Shown in pieces: positions 28,814-35,942 of a stretch of 64,000 nt of DNA. The notes beneath the pieces are model-generated. The model ran no database searches. It had not been told where the DNA came from and worked only from the letters and a program-made list of their open reading frames with translations. The stretch's first letter is position 1; the number at the start of each line of letters is the position of its first letter. The DNA is from CAVWGP01 sp963754645 (GTDB lineage: Bacteria > Pseudomonadota > Alphaproteobacteria > Bin65), in the NCBI GenBank assembly GCA_963754645.1, contig CAVWGP010000002.1, forward strand, positions 124,001 to 188,000, written 5' to 3'. The position numbers and the translations under genes are program-made.

Positions 28814-29242
28814 ATGACCACGAATACGCAGAACATCGTCGACACCGCGGTTGCGGCTGGCAAGTTCAAGACGCTGGCGGTCGCTCTCGGTGCCGCAGGC
28901 CTGCTCGACACGGTGAAGGGAGCTGGACCATTCACGGTCTTCGCCCCGACCGACGCCGCTTTCGCCAAACTCCCGGCGGGAACGGTTGAGAACCTGTTGA
29001 AGCCTGAGAACAAGGCTCAGTTGACCGCGATCCTTACCTACCATGTCGTGCCCGGTAAGGTGATGGCTGCCGACGTCGTCAAGCTCAAGGAAGCCAAGAC
29101 CGTCAACGGCAAGATGCTCCATGTGAAGGTGAACGGGAGCAACGTCATGATCAATGATGCGAAGGTCACTTCGGCCGATATCTTTGCCTCAAATGGCGTC
29201 ATTCACGCGATCGACAGCGTGGTTCTTCCACAGGCTGCGTAG
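28814..29242 (+). CDS. Fasciclin (FAS1) domain protein
   Basis: The 142-residue protein is a single FAS1 domain: FKTLAVALGAAGLLDTVKGAGPFTVFAPTDAAFAKLPAGT is the H1 motif region. LTYHVVPGKVMAADVV and a terminal NGVIHAIDSVVLP (H2 motif) complete the fold. FAS1 domains are adhesion modules and are usually exported. Here no signal peptide or lipobox precedes the domain (MTTNTQNIVDTAVAAG), so secretion is uncertain. GAGGAG lies 7 bases before the ATG at 28814. Promoter and terminator candidates flank it, so it may be a single-gene unit. Confidence 0.9.
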   Translation: MTTNTQNIVDTAVAAGKFKTLAVALGAAGLLDTVKGAGPFTVFAPTDAAFAKLPAGTVENLLKPENKAQLTAILTYHVVPGKVMAADVVKLKEAKTVNGKMLHVKVNGSNVMINDAKVTSADIFASNGVIHAIDSVVLPQAA

Positions 29243-29264
29243 CGATTGGTACTGCGAAGAGAGG

Positions 29265-29300
29265 CGGGCCGCCTGCCGTCAAGGCTGGTGGCCCGTTCTT
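29265..29300 (+). terminator. Hairpin after the fasciclin gene
   Basis: Arms CGGGCCGCC (29265-29273) and GGTGGCCCG (29287-29295) pair at 8 of 9 positions with a 13-base loop, and TTCTT follows. This is consistent with a weak intrinsic terminator 23 bases after the stop codon. Confidence 0.5.
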
Positions 29301-29336
29301 CCAGTTTCAATTTTCAATCATTGGAGAATGACACCC

Positions 29337-29660
29337 ATGTTTACGCCTGTAAGAAAGTTCGTCGTCTATTGTTGGAATTTTGTGTTCAACCACGAAGTAA
29401 GCCCGCTTCGTAACATTCCTGATGTTGCCGTTCGCCACTATGTTTTACAGGCTCTCGGGTTTATGTGGGCCGTGGCCTTTGCGGTGGCGACTGGAAGTTA
29501 CACGTTCTTGGCCGTTAGCGTGATAGGCCACACCTTTCTAATAGCGGCTGCAGCTATCACGGTAGCGACCTGGACGGCAGCTACCGTGAAACCTGAATTG
29601 TTTGTCCGTGGTTCTGCCCGGCAAGAACAAGATAGTCCCAAAGGTCAAGACAATAACTGA
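29337..29660 (+). CDS. Small membrane protein of unknown function
   Basis: I do not recognise this 107-residue protein. It has two hydrophobic stretches (ALGFMWAVAFAVATGSYTFLAVSVIGHTF and FLIAAAAITVATWTAATV, about residues 40-85), so it probably spans the membrane two or three times with a charged C-terminal tail. The ATG at 29337 has GGAG 10 bases upstream, while the ATG at 29328 is too close to that motif. Base composition is more AT-rich than the flanks, in line with the neighbouring PAS gene, which suggests that this block was acquired. Confidence 0.6.
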   Translation: MFTPVRKFVVYCWNFVFNHEVSPLRNIPDVAVRHYVLQALGFMWAVAFAVATGSYTFLAVSVIGHTFLIAAAAITVATWTAATVKPELFVRGSARQEQDSPKGQDNN

Positions 29661-29721
29661 TCGCGCCGTTTCGGACCGACGTGGTCTTAGGTGGCGCGTT
29701 CTACTCAGAGAGGAAGCTAGA

Positions 29722-30120
29722 ATGTCTGGCACGTTTGAAAAACTGATGAATGGAGCTGATGGTGGGTTGGCCTTGCTTCAGGTTTTGGCAGAAAATAGCT
29801 TTGATTTAATCCTGATCGCAGATGCATCGACGGAAGGAAAAATTATTTATGCCAACGAGGCATTTGAAAAACTAACTGGCCACGATACTTCCTCTGTCAT
29901 CGGCAAGACCCCACGGATACTCCAAGGCCTGGGCACAGATCCCAAAGTGATTGTCAGGATTTCCGACGCCCTGAAGTCGGGAGGGAAATTCGAAGGCAAA
30001 GCGATCAACTACAAGAAAGACGGTACGCCCTTCATCATGTATTGGCGTGTGCTGCCGATCAAAGTAGGCAAGAAGATAACCGCCTGGGTTGCCATCCAGC
30101 GTGAGGGGTCGGTCATCTGA
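29722..30120 (+). CDS. PAS-domain protein, LOV-like but without the photoactive cysteine
   Basis: The 132-residue protein is a single PAS domain with short ends. It aligns by eye with LOV domains along its length: IIYANEAFEKLTGH, GKTPRILQGLGTDPKVIVRISDAL and NYKKDGTPFIMYWRVLPIK. In LOV proteins the segment reads G-x-N-C-R-F-L-Q; here it is GKTPRILQ, so the cysteine that forms the flavin adduct is absent. It may bind flavin for redox sensing or another ligand. There is no output domain, so it would act by protein contact. A good AGAGGA site precedes the ATG at 29722. Confidence 0.8.
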   Translation: MSGTFEKLMNGADGGLALLQVLAENSFDLILIADASTEGKIIYANEAFEKLTGHDTSSVIGKTPRILQGLGTDPKVIVRISDALKSGGKFEGKAINYKKDGTPFIMYWRVLPIKVGKKITAWVAIQREGSVI

Positions 30121-30578
30121 GAGGTCGTCTCGAAAGTAGTAGGGTTTTGATGATCAAGTTCCGGTGTGCTTCCGAACGGTTGTCGAAGCTTGTTTGGAAC
30201 GCGTCATGTGGACCCCGATTAACCGTAGGCAGAATATGGCCGGGACACGAGCCCATCGACCGGCGTGATCGACAGCCGAGGCGTCAACCGAGCTGGCAGC
30301 CGCGCGGATATCATGCCGGCGAGCAAATCAGCTGCCGCAAGCCTCACACCACGTTCGACGCGGACGCCCGTCCGCTAGCGCTTCAGCCGCATCTGGCTTC
30401 AGTTCAAGTCTCGATGGTGCGGTACCGCTTACGAAGGCCTTACGCCGCGCCTTCCTTTCCGTCCCGCTGGCTTTTTCTGAAAGCGCCTGAAGCGCCCATG
30501 CGCGTCGTCTCCGCTACCTGCATCGCCACCCAGGTTGTAGTCGGGTGATACCTTCAACTCTGTAACAGCGGGCCCATC
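30121..30578. other. 458-base gap without a recognised gene
   Basis: One frame (30147-30548) stays open but has no family resemblance, and its arginine/proline-rich make-up is typical of chance GC-rich frames. I see no inverted repeats, tRNA or clear promoter. It may be a decayed mobile element between the PAS gene and the photolyase operon. Confidence 0.4.
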
Positions 30579-31211
30579 ATGCGTGTATTGATTATCGGCG
30601 CCAGCAAGGGGATCGGGCTGGAAACAACCCGCCAGGCCCTCGAGGCCAGCTATTACGTGCGCGCCCTGGCGAGATCCGCTGCCGGAATGGCGCTCTCAGA
30701 TCCGAGTCTCGAGAAGGTTCGCGGGGATGCGTTGAAGAGCCAGGACGTGGAAGCTGCCCTGATCGGGGTAGACGTTGCGATCCAGACCCTAGGTGTCGGA
30801 TTAGGAGACTTGTTCCGGCCTGTGCACCTGTTCTCGGACGCGACCCGGGTGCTGATCGCGGCGATGAGGACCCAAGGCGTCAAACGTCTGATCTGTGTGA
30901 CTGGTTTTGGAGCTGGCGATAGCCACGCGAGCATCAGCTGCCTGCAGCGCTTGCCGTTCCAGATCGTCTTCGGCCGCGCTTATGACGACAAGAGTTTGCA
31001 AGAGCGATTGATCAAGGAAAGCGAGCTCGATTGGACGATCGTGCGGCCTGGAGTTCTGACCAGTGGGCCGCGGACAGGCCGCTACAAGATTCTTTCCAAT
31101 GCCTCTCAGTGGCGCAACGGGATCATCTCGCGGTCGGACGTTGCAGAATTCCTTGTTCGACAGATCGAGGATCAGACTTACGTTCGTCAAACTCCCGTGC
31201 TGGTCAGCTGA
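30579..31211 (+). CDS. NAD(P)H-binding SDR-family oxidoreductase (BLVRB-like)
   Basis: The 210-residue protein has an N-terminal Rossmann motif (VLIIGASKGIGLETTRQALEASYYVRALAR), GDALKSQDVEAALIGVDVAIQTLG, and VKRLICVTGFGAGDS. The final DWTIVRPGVLTSGP is typical of atypical SDRs such as biliverdin/flavin reductases. It heads an operon with DUF393, a second SDR, DUF2256 and the photolyase. It could supply reduced flavin or another redox cofactor to that group (inference). Confidence 0.82.
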   Translation: MRVLIIGASKGIGLETTRQALEASYYVRALARSAAGMALSDPSLEKVRGDALKSQDVEAALIGVDVAIQTLGVGLGDLFRPVHLFSDATRVLIAAMRTQGVKRLICVTGFGAGDSHASISCLQRLPFQIVFGRAYDDKSLQERLIKESELDWTIVRPGVLTSGPRTGRYKILSNASQWRNGIISRSDVAEFLVRQIEDQTYVRQTPVLVS

Positions 31212-31235
31212 CGGTTCGATATTCAGGAGGTCCGC

Positions 31236-31646
31236 GTGGAGTCAGAGGTTCTGAAATCAACCGTGTTTTTTGATGGCTCCTGTCCCCTTTGTCGGGCCGA
31301 GATCGGATATTATCGCCGCCAAGATCAAGCCGGCGCTTTTTGCTTTGTTGATGTCTCTGATCCCGGCGCCGTAACCCCGGAAGGAATTACCCAGCGGCGA
31401 GCGATGGAACGTTTCCATGTCCGCGCGAGCGATGGGAGTGTTCTCTCCGGAGCGGCGGCGTTCGTGGAGGTTTGGACTCGTTTACCCAAATGGCGCTGGG
31501 CGGCGAGAGCCGCATCGCTGCCGGGTGCGCTGGCTGCCCTGGAGTTGGGCTATCGAATGTTTCTTCCGATCCGGCCGATCATCTCGCGTGTCTTTGGACG
31601 GGTTCTGAAGCTTCAGTCGGTTTTCGACGGAGTAAAGCCTCGGTGA
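31236..31646 (+). CDS. DUF393 (DCC1-like) thiol-disulfide family protein
   Basis: The 136-residue protein starts with the signature VFFDGSCPLCRAEIGYYRRQD, the CxxC-like motif of the DUF393/DCC family, and has AAAFVEVWTRLPKWRW and a hydrophobic C-terminal half. The GTG at 31236 follows a strong AGGAGG. It overlaps the next SDR gene by 4 bases (GTGA). DUF393 genes often sit beside photolyase/cryptochrome genes. A redox role is likely; the substrate is unknown. Confidence 0.85.
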   Translation: MESEVLKSTVFFDGSCPLCRAEIGYYRRQDQAGAFCFVDVSDPGAVTPEGITQRRAMERFHVRASDGSVLSGAAAFVEVWTRLPKWRWAARAASLPGALAALELGYRMFLPIRPIISRVFGRVLKLQSVFDGVKPR

Positions 31647-32392
31647 CTGAACAATTCCAACCCCAAGCCGCAACTGTCGCCAGGTTTGACCTTGGGTCGT
31701 TTCCTAAGGCCGGGGTTGCGGTCATCTTCGGCGCGGGCGGCGGAATCGGAGGGGCCTTGGTCGAGGCCATTCGGGCCGCAGAATGTTTCGAGCGTGTCGT
31801 TGCGTTCAGTCGCAGCACTTCGCCATCGATCGACCTTCTGGACGAGGCCAGTCTCGAACGCGCCGCGGCGTTTGCCGCCGATCAGGGCGCGCTTCGCCTC
31901 GTGATCGATGCCACGGGATTTCTGCACGATGATCACCAAGGGCCGGAGAAGAGCTGGCGGCAACTCGATGCGGTCAACCTCGCTCGATCCTTTGCGCTGA
32001 ACGCGATCGGACCGGCGCTGATCATGAAGCATGTGCTGCCGCAGTTGCCGCGGTCGGGCAAAGCCGTCTTCGCGACGCTGTCGGCCAGGGTCGGAAGCAT
32101 CGCCGATAATCGGCTGGGCGGCTGGTATTCCTACCGGGCTTCCAAAGCCGCTCTCAATCAACTGGTTCGGACAGCGGCTGTTGAATTGGCCCGTCGATCT
32201 CCAGACGCACTTTGCATCGCCTTGCATCCCGGCACGGTCGCCACGGCGCTATCCGCTCCGTTCGCGGCGACTGGGTTGGAGGTTCATTCTCCCGCGGCGG
32301 CGGCCCGACATCTGCTCGCCGTCGTCGATCAACTCACGGCGGATGCCAACGGAGGGTTCTTCGACTGGCGCGGCCAGCCGGTGCCTTGGTGA
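31643..32392 (+). CDS. Short-chain dehydrogenase (C-factor-like SDR)
   Basis: The 249-residue protein has the Rossmann motif VIFGAGGGIGGALVEAI, then DATGFLHDDHQGPEKSW, NAIGPALIMKHVLPQLP, the catalytic Ser region ATLSARVGSIADN and YSYRASKAALNQL (Tyr-x3-Lys). LHPGTVATALSAPF is the C-terminal lid. This matches the CsgA/C-factor SDR type, commonly found with DUF2256 and cryptochrome genes. The start is a GTG at 31643 overlapping the DUF393 stop. NAD(P) dependent; substrate unknown. Confidence 0.88.
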   Translation: MTEQFQPQAATVARFDLGSFPKAGVAVIFGAGGGIGGALVEAIRAAECFERVVAFSRSTSPSIDLLDEASLERAAAFAADQGALRLVIDATGFLHDDHQGPEKSWRQLDAVNLARSFALNAIGPALIMKHVLPQLPRSGKAVFATLSARVGSIADNRLGGWYSYRASKAALNQLVRTAAVELARRSPDALCIALHPGTVATALSAPFAATGLEVHSPAAAARHLLAVVDQLTADANGGFFDWRGQPVPW

Positions 32393-32396
32393 TCCC

Positions 32397-32573
32397 ATGG
32401 CTGGGATGCGTCGCACGACTGATCTGCCGACTAAGCTCTGCGTGGTTTGCAGTCGGCCCTTCGTCTGGCGAAAGAAATGGGCGCGTGACTGGGCGAACGG
32501 GAAATACTGCTCGGAGCGCTGCCGCGCACCTTCACCCCGACCCGCGTCGGGGCCGGGAGGGGCACCGTCGTGA
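32397..32573 (+). CDS. DUF2256 zinc-ribbon-like protein
   Basis: The 58-residue protein holds DLPTKLCVVCSRPFVWRKKWARDW and KYCSERCR, two CxxC-type pairs that probably bind zinc. This is the DUF2256 signature, and such genes are strongly linked to cryptochrome/photolyase genes in bacteria. The start ATG is 5 bases after the SDR stop, and the stop overlaps the photolyase GTG. The C-terminal tail (SPRPASGPGGAPS) is a low-complexity extension over the photolyase ribosome binding site. Confidence 0.82.
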   Translation: MAGMRRTTDLPTKLCVVCSRPFVWRKKWARDWANGKYCSERCRAPSPRPASGPGGAPS

Positions 32574-34123
32574 CCGTCCTGAGAGTTATTCTCGGCGATC
32601 AGCTGTCTTTGGACCTGTCCGCGCTGGAGGACCTCGATCCAGGCCGTGACACCGTCCTGATGATGGAGGTGATGGAGGAAAACACCCACGTCAGGCATCA
32701 CAAGCAGAAGATCGTGCTGGTGCTTTCGGCGATGCGCCACTTCGCGGAGACGCTCCGGCAGCGTGGTCTGACAGTCGACTATGTAAGGCTCGACGCGCCC
32801 GACAATACCGGCAGCTTCACAACCGAGGTCCAACGCGCCGTTGCGCGGCATCGCCCGAGCCGCGTTGTGGTGACGGAACCTTCGGAATGGCGCGTCCAGG
32901 CGCTGGTCGATGGCTGGGCCGCCTTCACCGGCACGCCGGTCGAAATCCGTTCCGACCATCGCTTCTTCGCGAGCCGTGCGCGGTTCGCTGCCTGGGCTTC
33001 CGGGCGCCGCGGCTGGCGGATGGAACATTTTTATCGCGCGATGCGGCGCGAACATGGGCTCCTCATGGAAGGCGATCAGCCGGCCGGCGGCGAATGGAAT
33101 TATGACCGGGCGAACCGCAAGAGGCTTCCGGCAAGTACTGTTCCACCTGCGAGGCGGCGGTTTTCGCAGGACGAAACGACACGAGCGGTGATGGCGCTCG
33201 TCGGACGGCGCTTTCCCGATCATTTTGGAGAGCTTCAAGAATTCGGATGGCCGGTGACGCGGGCCGATGCGTTGCGCGCGCTGGACGATTTCGTCGCACA
33301 TGGACTGCCGGACTTCGGCGATTATCAGGACGCCATGAAAGCCGGCGCCCCGTTCCTGTACCATTCGCTGCTGGCGCCGGCTTTGAACCTGGGGCTGCTT
33401 TCCCCGCGCGAGATTTGCCAGGCCGCGGAAGCTGCGTGGAGGGCAGGCGCGGCGCCGCTGAACGCCGTGGAGGGTTTCATACGTCAGATCCTGGGCTGGC
33501 GGGAATATGTTCGCGGCGTCTACTGGACGCTGATGCCGGGCTATGCGGATCAAAACGCACTGCATGCGACCCGCAATCTGCCGGCGTTATATTGGACCGG
33601 CGCCACCGACATGCGGTGTCTCCGTGAGGCGATCGGAAGTACGGCGAGACACGCCTATTCTCACCATATTCAGCGGCTGATGGTGACCGGCAACTTCGCC
33701 CTGCTGGCTGGCATCGCACCGCGGCAAATCGAGCGCTGGTACCTCGCCGTTTACGCCGATGCGTTCGAGTGGGTGGAGATGCCTAACACGCTCGGCATGG
33801 CGGTTTTCGCGGATGGCGGGCAGATGGCGTCCAAGCCGTATGCTGCTTCTGGAGCCTATATCGACCGGATGTCGGATTTTTGCGCCGGCTGCACCTACGA
33901 CGTGAAGCAGAAGACTGGGCCAAAGGCATGCCCTTTCAATTACCTATACTGGGCCTTTCTGATCCGACAGAAAGACCGGCTTTCAGATAACCCGCGGATG
34001 GCGATGCCCTATCGTACTCTTGCCGGATGGCCGCGAGAACGCGAAGCAGAGATACTCGCCGAGGCGGACGCTTTTCTCGATAAACTTGATGAAAAATATC
34101 CCCACGCGGGAGCTGGCCAATGA
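32570..34123 (+). CDS. FeS-type bacterial cryptochrome/(6-4) photolyase (FeS-BCP, PhrB-like)
   Basis: The 517-residue protein has the N-terminal antenna-binding Rossmann domain (LRVILGDQLSLDLSALEDLD) and the C-terminal FAD domain (NAVEGFIRQILGWREYVRGVYW, YSHHIQRLMVTGNFALLAGI, FEWVEMPNTLGMAVFADGGQMASKPYAASG). Four cysteines fall at residues 350, 438, 441 and 454 (DMRCLRE, DFCAGCTYD, KACPFNY). As I recall, these are the numbers of the 4Fe-4S ligands in Agrobacterium PhrB. It should repair (6-4) photoproducts with light. The GTG at 32570 has GGGAGGGG 7 bases upstream. Last main gene of the light-repair operon. Confidence 0.93.
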   Translation: MTVLRVILGDQLSLDLSALEDLDPGRDTVLMMEVMEENTHVRHHKQKIVLVLSAMRHFAETLRQRGLTVDYVRLDAPDNTGSFTTEVQRAVARHRPSRVVVTEPSEWRVQALVDGWAAFTGTPVEIRSDHRFFASRARFAAWASGRRGWRMEHFYRAMRREHGLLMEGDQPAGGEWNYDRANRKRLPASTVPPARRRFSQDETTRAVMALVGRRFPDHFGELQEFGWPVTRADALRALDDFVAHGLPDFGDYQDAMKAGAPFLYHSLLAPALNLGLLSPREICQAAEAAWRAGAAPLNAVEGFIRQILGWREYVRGVYWTLMPGYADQNALHATRNLPALYWTGATDMRCLREAIGSTARHAYSHHIQRLMVTGNFALLAGIAPRQIERWYLAVYADAFEWVEMPNTLGMAVFADGGQMASKPYAASGAYIDRMSDFCAGCTYDVKQKTGPKACPFNYLYWAFLIRQKDRLSDNPRMAMPYRTLAGWPREREAEILAEADAFLDKLDEKYPHAGAGQ

Positions 34124-34416
34124 ATGAGTTTGCCGCCTTGCTTTTGGTTTCGACGCTTTTCGGGGGAATGATGCTGTATTCCTTTGGTTTCGCGCCAATG
34201 GTCTTCAGGGCCCTGCCGACCGAGGATGCGGGCCGTTTCATCCGAGCCGCGTTTCCCTGGTACTATTTGTTCGTTATCGTCACCGCTGGCTTCAGCGGCG
34301 CGATCCTGTTGCTGTCAGATTCTTGGTCGGCCGCGCCGTTGAACGCAGGCGTTCGACCGTCTCCGGTCGCGCGCCCAGCCACTGCACTGCTGGCACCGAG
34401 CGCGTCATTGAACTAA
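34120..34416 (+). CDS. DUF4149/TMEM205-like membrane protein, 3' end damaged
   Basis: The first 70 residues match DUF4149 proteins: LLLVSTLFGGMMLYSFGFAPMVFRALP and AGRFIRAAFPWYYLFVIVTAGFSGAILLL, two membrane helices with the conserved FPWYY. After residue 70 the sequence becomes SAAPLNAGVRPSPVARPATALL, which does not look like the expected third and fourth helices. A frameshift or IS-driven truncation is likely, because IS21 debris starts about 170 bases on. It overlaps the photolyase stop (ATGA), as is common in these operons. Confidence 0.65.
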   Translation: MNEFAALLLVSTLFGGMMLYSFGFAPMVFRALPTEDAGRFIRAAFPWYYLFVIVTAGFSGAILLLSDSWSAAPLNAGVRPSPVARPATALLAPSASLN

Positions 34417-34520
34417 CTTCGCAATTGGAGCCGCTCTCGGGGGCCGGTCACGATTGTCAACGGCGGAGAGATTCCAGGCCGCGGGGGCGGAGTAAAAGCA
34501 GGCCAGTGGCGCGAGGATGA

Positions 34521-34564
34521 GCCGACATGCAAAGGGGCCTGATCGGGCCCCTTTGCATGTCGGC
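34521..34564. repeat. 19-base perfect inverted repeat with 6-base loop
   Basis: Arms 34521-34539 and 34546-34564 (outer end GCCGACATGC, inner end AAAGGGGCC) are exact reverse complements around TGATCG. It lies just 3' of the IstB fragment on its coding strand, and could be a terminator or a remnant IS end. No T tract follows on either strand. Confidence 0.55.
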
Positions 34565-34583
34565 GGCGCGAATGTTTTGACGG

Positions 34584-34875
34584 CTACGGCTGGATGATCT
34601 CGCCGGTGTCGGGATCGACATTGTCGGCGCTGGCTTGCTTTTGCTCCGCCCTGGCGGCCGGCCGCCGCCGGTTCGAGGACTGGGCCGAACGATAGCTCTC
34701 GCCGTTCATCGAGAGGATATGGACGTGATGTGTGAGCCGGTCGAGCAGCGCTCCCGTGAGACGCTCCGAGCCGAACACGGATGTCCAATCCTCGAACGGC
34801 AGGTTCGAGGTGACGATCGTCGAGCCGCGTTCATAGCGCTGACTGAACACCTCGAATAGAAGCTCGGCGCCGGTC
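34584..34875 (-). pseudogene. istB: IS21 IstB fragment (C-terminal)
   Basis: The frame reads TGAELLFEVFSQRYERGSTI, then SNLPFEDWTSVFGSERLTGALLDRLTHHVHI, the C-terminal part of an IstB of a different IS21 subgroup from the copy at 25.3 kb. Walker A and B regions are missing. Upstream codons of the open frame (MRRCSRCDPPSP) are unrelated sequence. Confidence 0.8.
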
Positions 34876-35228
34876 GGCGACGGCGGGTCACAGCGTGAGC
34901 ACCGGCGCACGGCTGATCATGAAGCGCACAGTGTCAACATAGCGCGTGAGCTATCGTCGCACCATGCCGCAGGTCTCGGAAATCGACATCTGCCGGACGG
35001 CCAAGGTCGTGATGGCGCGCCATGTCAAGAATGCCCATCACCGCGCGAGCAGCCGAACCGCCGAGCTGCGCAATGTGGGCGATCACGATGGCGCCAGCGG
35101 CCATGTCAGCTTGCCACCCGCATGGACCGAGGCTACCCGGCCCAACATCGTGCGCGACCGGCCGCGCCTCCGATGACAGCAGGCCGAACCTGCCATATGA
35201 TTTGACGAGACGACGGGTCGAGGTGGCA
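34876..35228. other. 353-base gap with a possible decayed small gene
   Basis: From 34964 a frame reads MPQVSEIDICRTAKVVMARH, then about 15 less conserved residues and ELRNVGDHDGASGH. This recalls a small alphaproteobacterial protein family of unknown role (pattern H-x2-DA..RA.EL...GD.DG) but seems to slip frame after residue 20. I regard it as a likely relic. No other feature is seen. Confidence 0.3.
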
Positions 35229-35768
35229 ATGGCTTGCTTCACGCAATGGCGCGACGCGGGAGTCGGCATGGCTGCCACATGCTTCGCGATGGCTTCGGCC
35301 TGCCAGGCTCAGGCGCCGCCGATTGCGCGACCGCATTGCACTATGTCGCCGCCCTTTGCGTTGACAGACGCTAACCAACTCAAGGCTACAGCCTTGCGCA
35401 AGCGGGTCGGTGACAAGACGATCGTATATACACGGCTGCAAACGGGCGCAAATTTCGAGGGCGGGGTGAGTTATCGCATCCAATTGCGCGCCGATGGCTC
35501 GCTACGTATGCGCTGTGAGCAAAAGGCGGCGTCGGCCGAACGCTGGTCGCCTTGCCGGGGCCTCAACGAATCCAATCCCAGGGCGCGCGATCGCGATGTC
35601 GGAGTTTGGCGCGTCGAGGGAGGCGATCTTGTCTTGCAGCGCACCGCGCTTGAGGCGCTGGGCCGCGAGGAGGCGCGCGTCGCCCTACACGAGGCGAATG
35701 GCATGTTCGCCGCCCGCGGAGTGCGTGGGCCGCATTTCTGCCTGCCGGGCCCGATCGGGATCGAGTAG
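35229..35768 (+). CDS. Putative secreted protein of unknown function
   Basis: I do not recognise this 179-residue protein. Its N-terminus (MACFTQWRDAGVGMAATCFA, then MASACQAQA) resembles a Sec signal peptide with an AQA cleavage site near residue 29. The mature part contains FEGGVSYRIQLRADGSLRMRCEQK, VGVWRVEGGDLVLQRTALEAL and a few cysteines, which suggests a small beta-rich periplasmic domain. The ATG at 35229 follows GAGGTGG. It is stranded between IS fragments, so it may be cargo brought with them or a survivor of an older locus. Confidence 0.5.
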   Translation: MACFTQWRDAGVGMAATCFAMASACQAQAPPIARPHCTMSPPFALTDANQLKATALRKRVGDKTIVYTRLQTGANFEGGVSYRIQLRADGSLRMRCEQKAASAERWSPCRGLNESNPRARDRDVGVWRVEGGDLVLQRTALEALGREEARVALHEANGMFAARGVRGPHFCLPGPIGIE

Positions 35769-35942
35769 GGGTGCATTCTCCACGAGTTCGACTAGTGTCT
35801 TCGCAGCCAACCGAATTGAGGGCGAGTTTGCGTCGGGCGAAGTGGTCAATTCTCCGCTTGGCCCGCCAGCAGATCACCGCTGCGATTGATTTCCAGCAGG
35901 CCAAGAGAGCTATCGCTGAAATCTTGGTGACGGCCTGACGAG

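Noticed and set aside
30161..30175. TTTTGATGATCAAG near the PAS gene, considered as a FixK box
   Set aside because: The half-sites are only one base apart, so the geometry does not fit.
30147..30548. 133-codon frame between the PAS gene and the SDR gene
   Set aside because: No recognisable domain, poor start context and arginine-rich make-up typical of chance frames.
31004..31011. TTGATCAA, considered as a FixK half-site pair
   Set aside because: It is inside a coding region and lacks the 4-base spacer.
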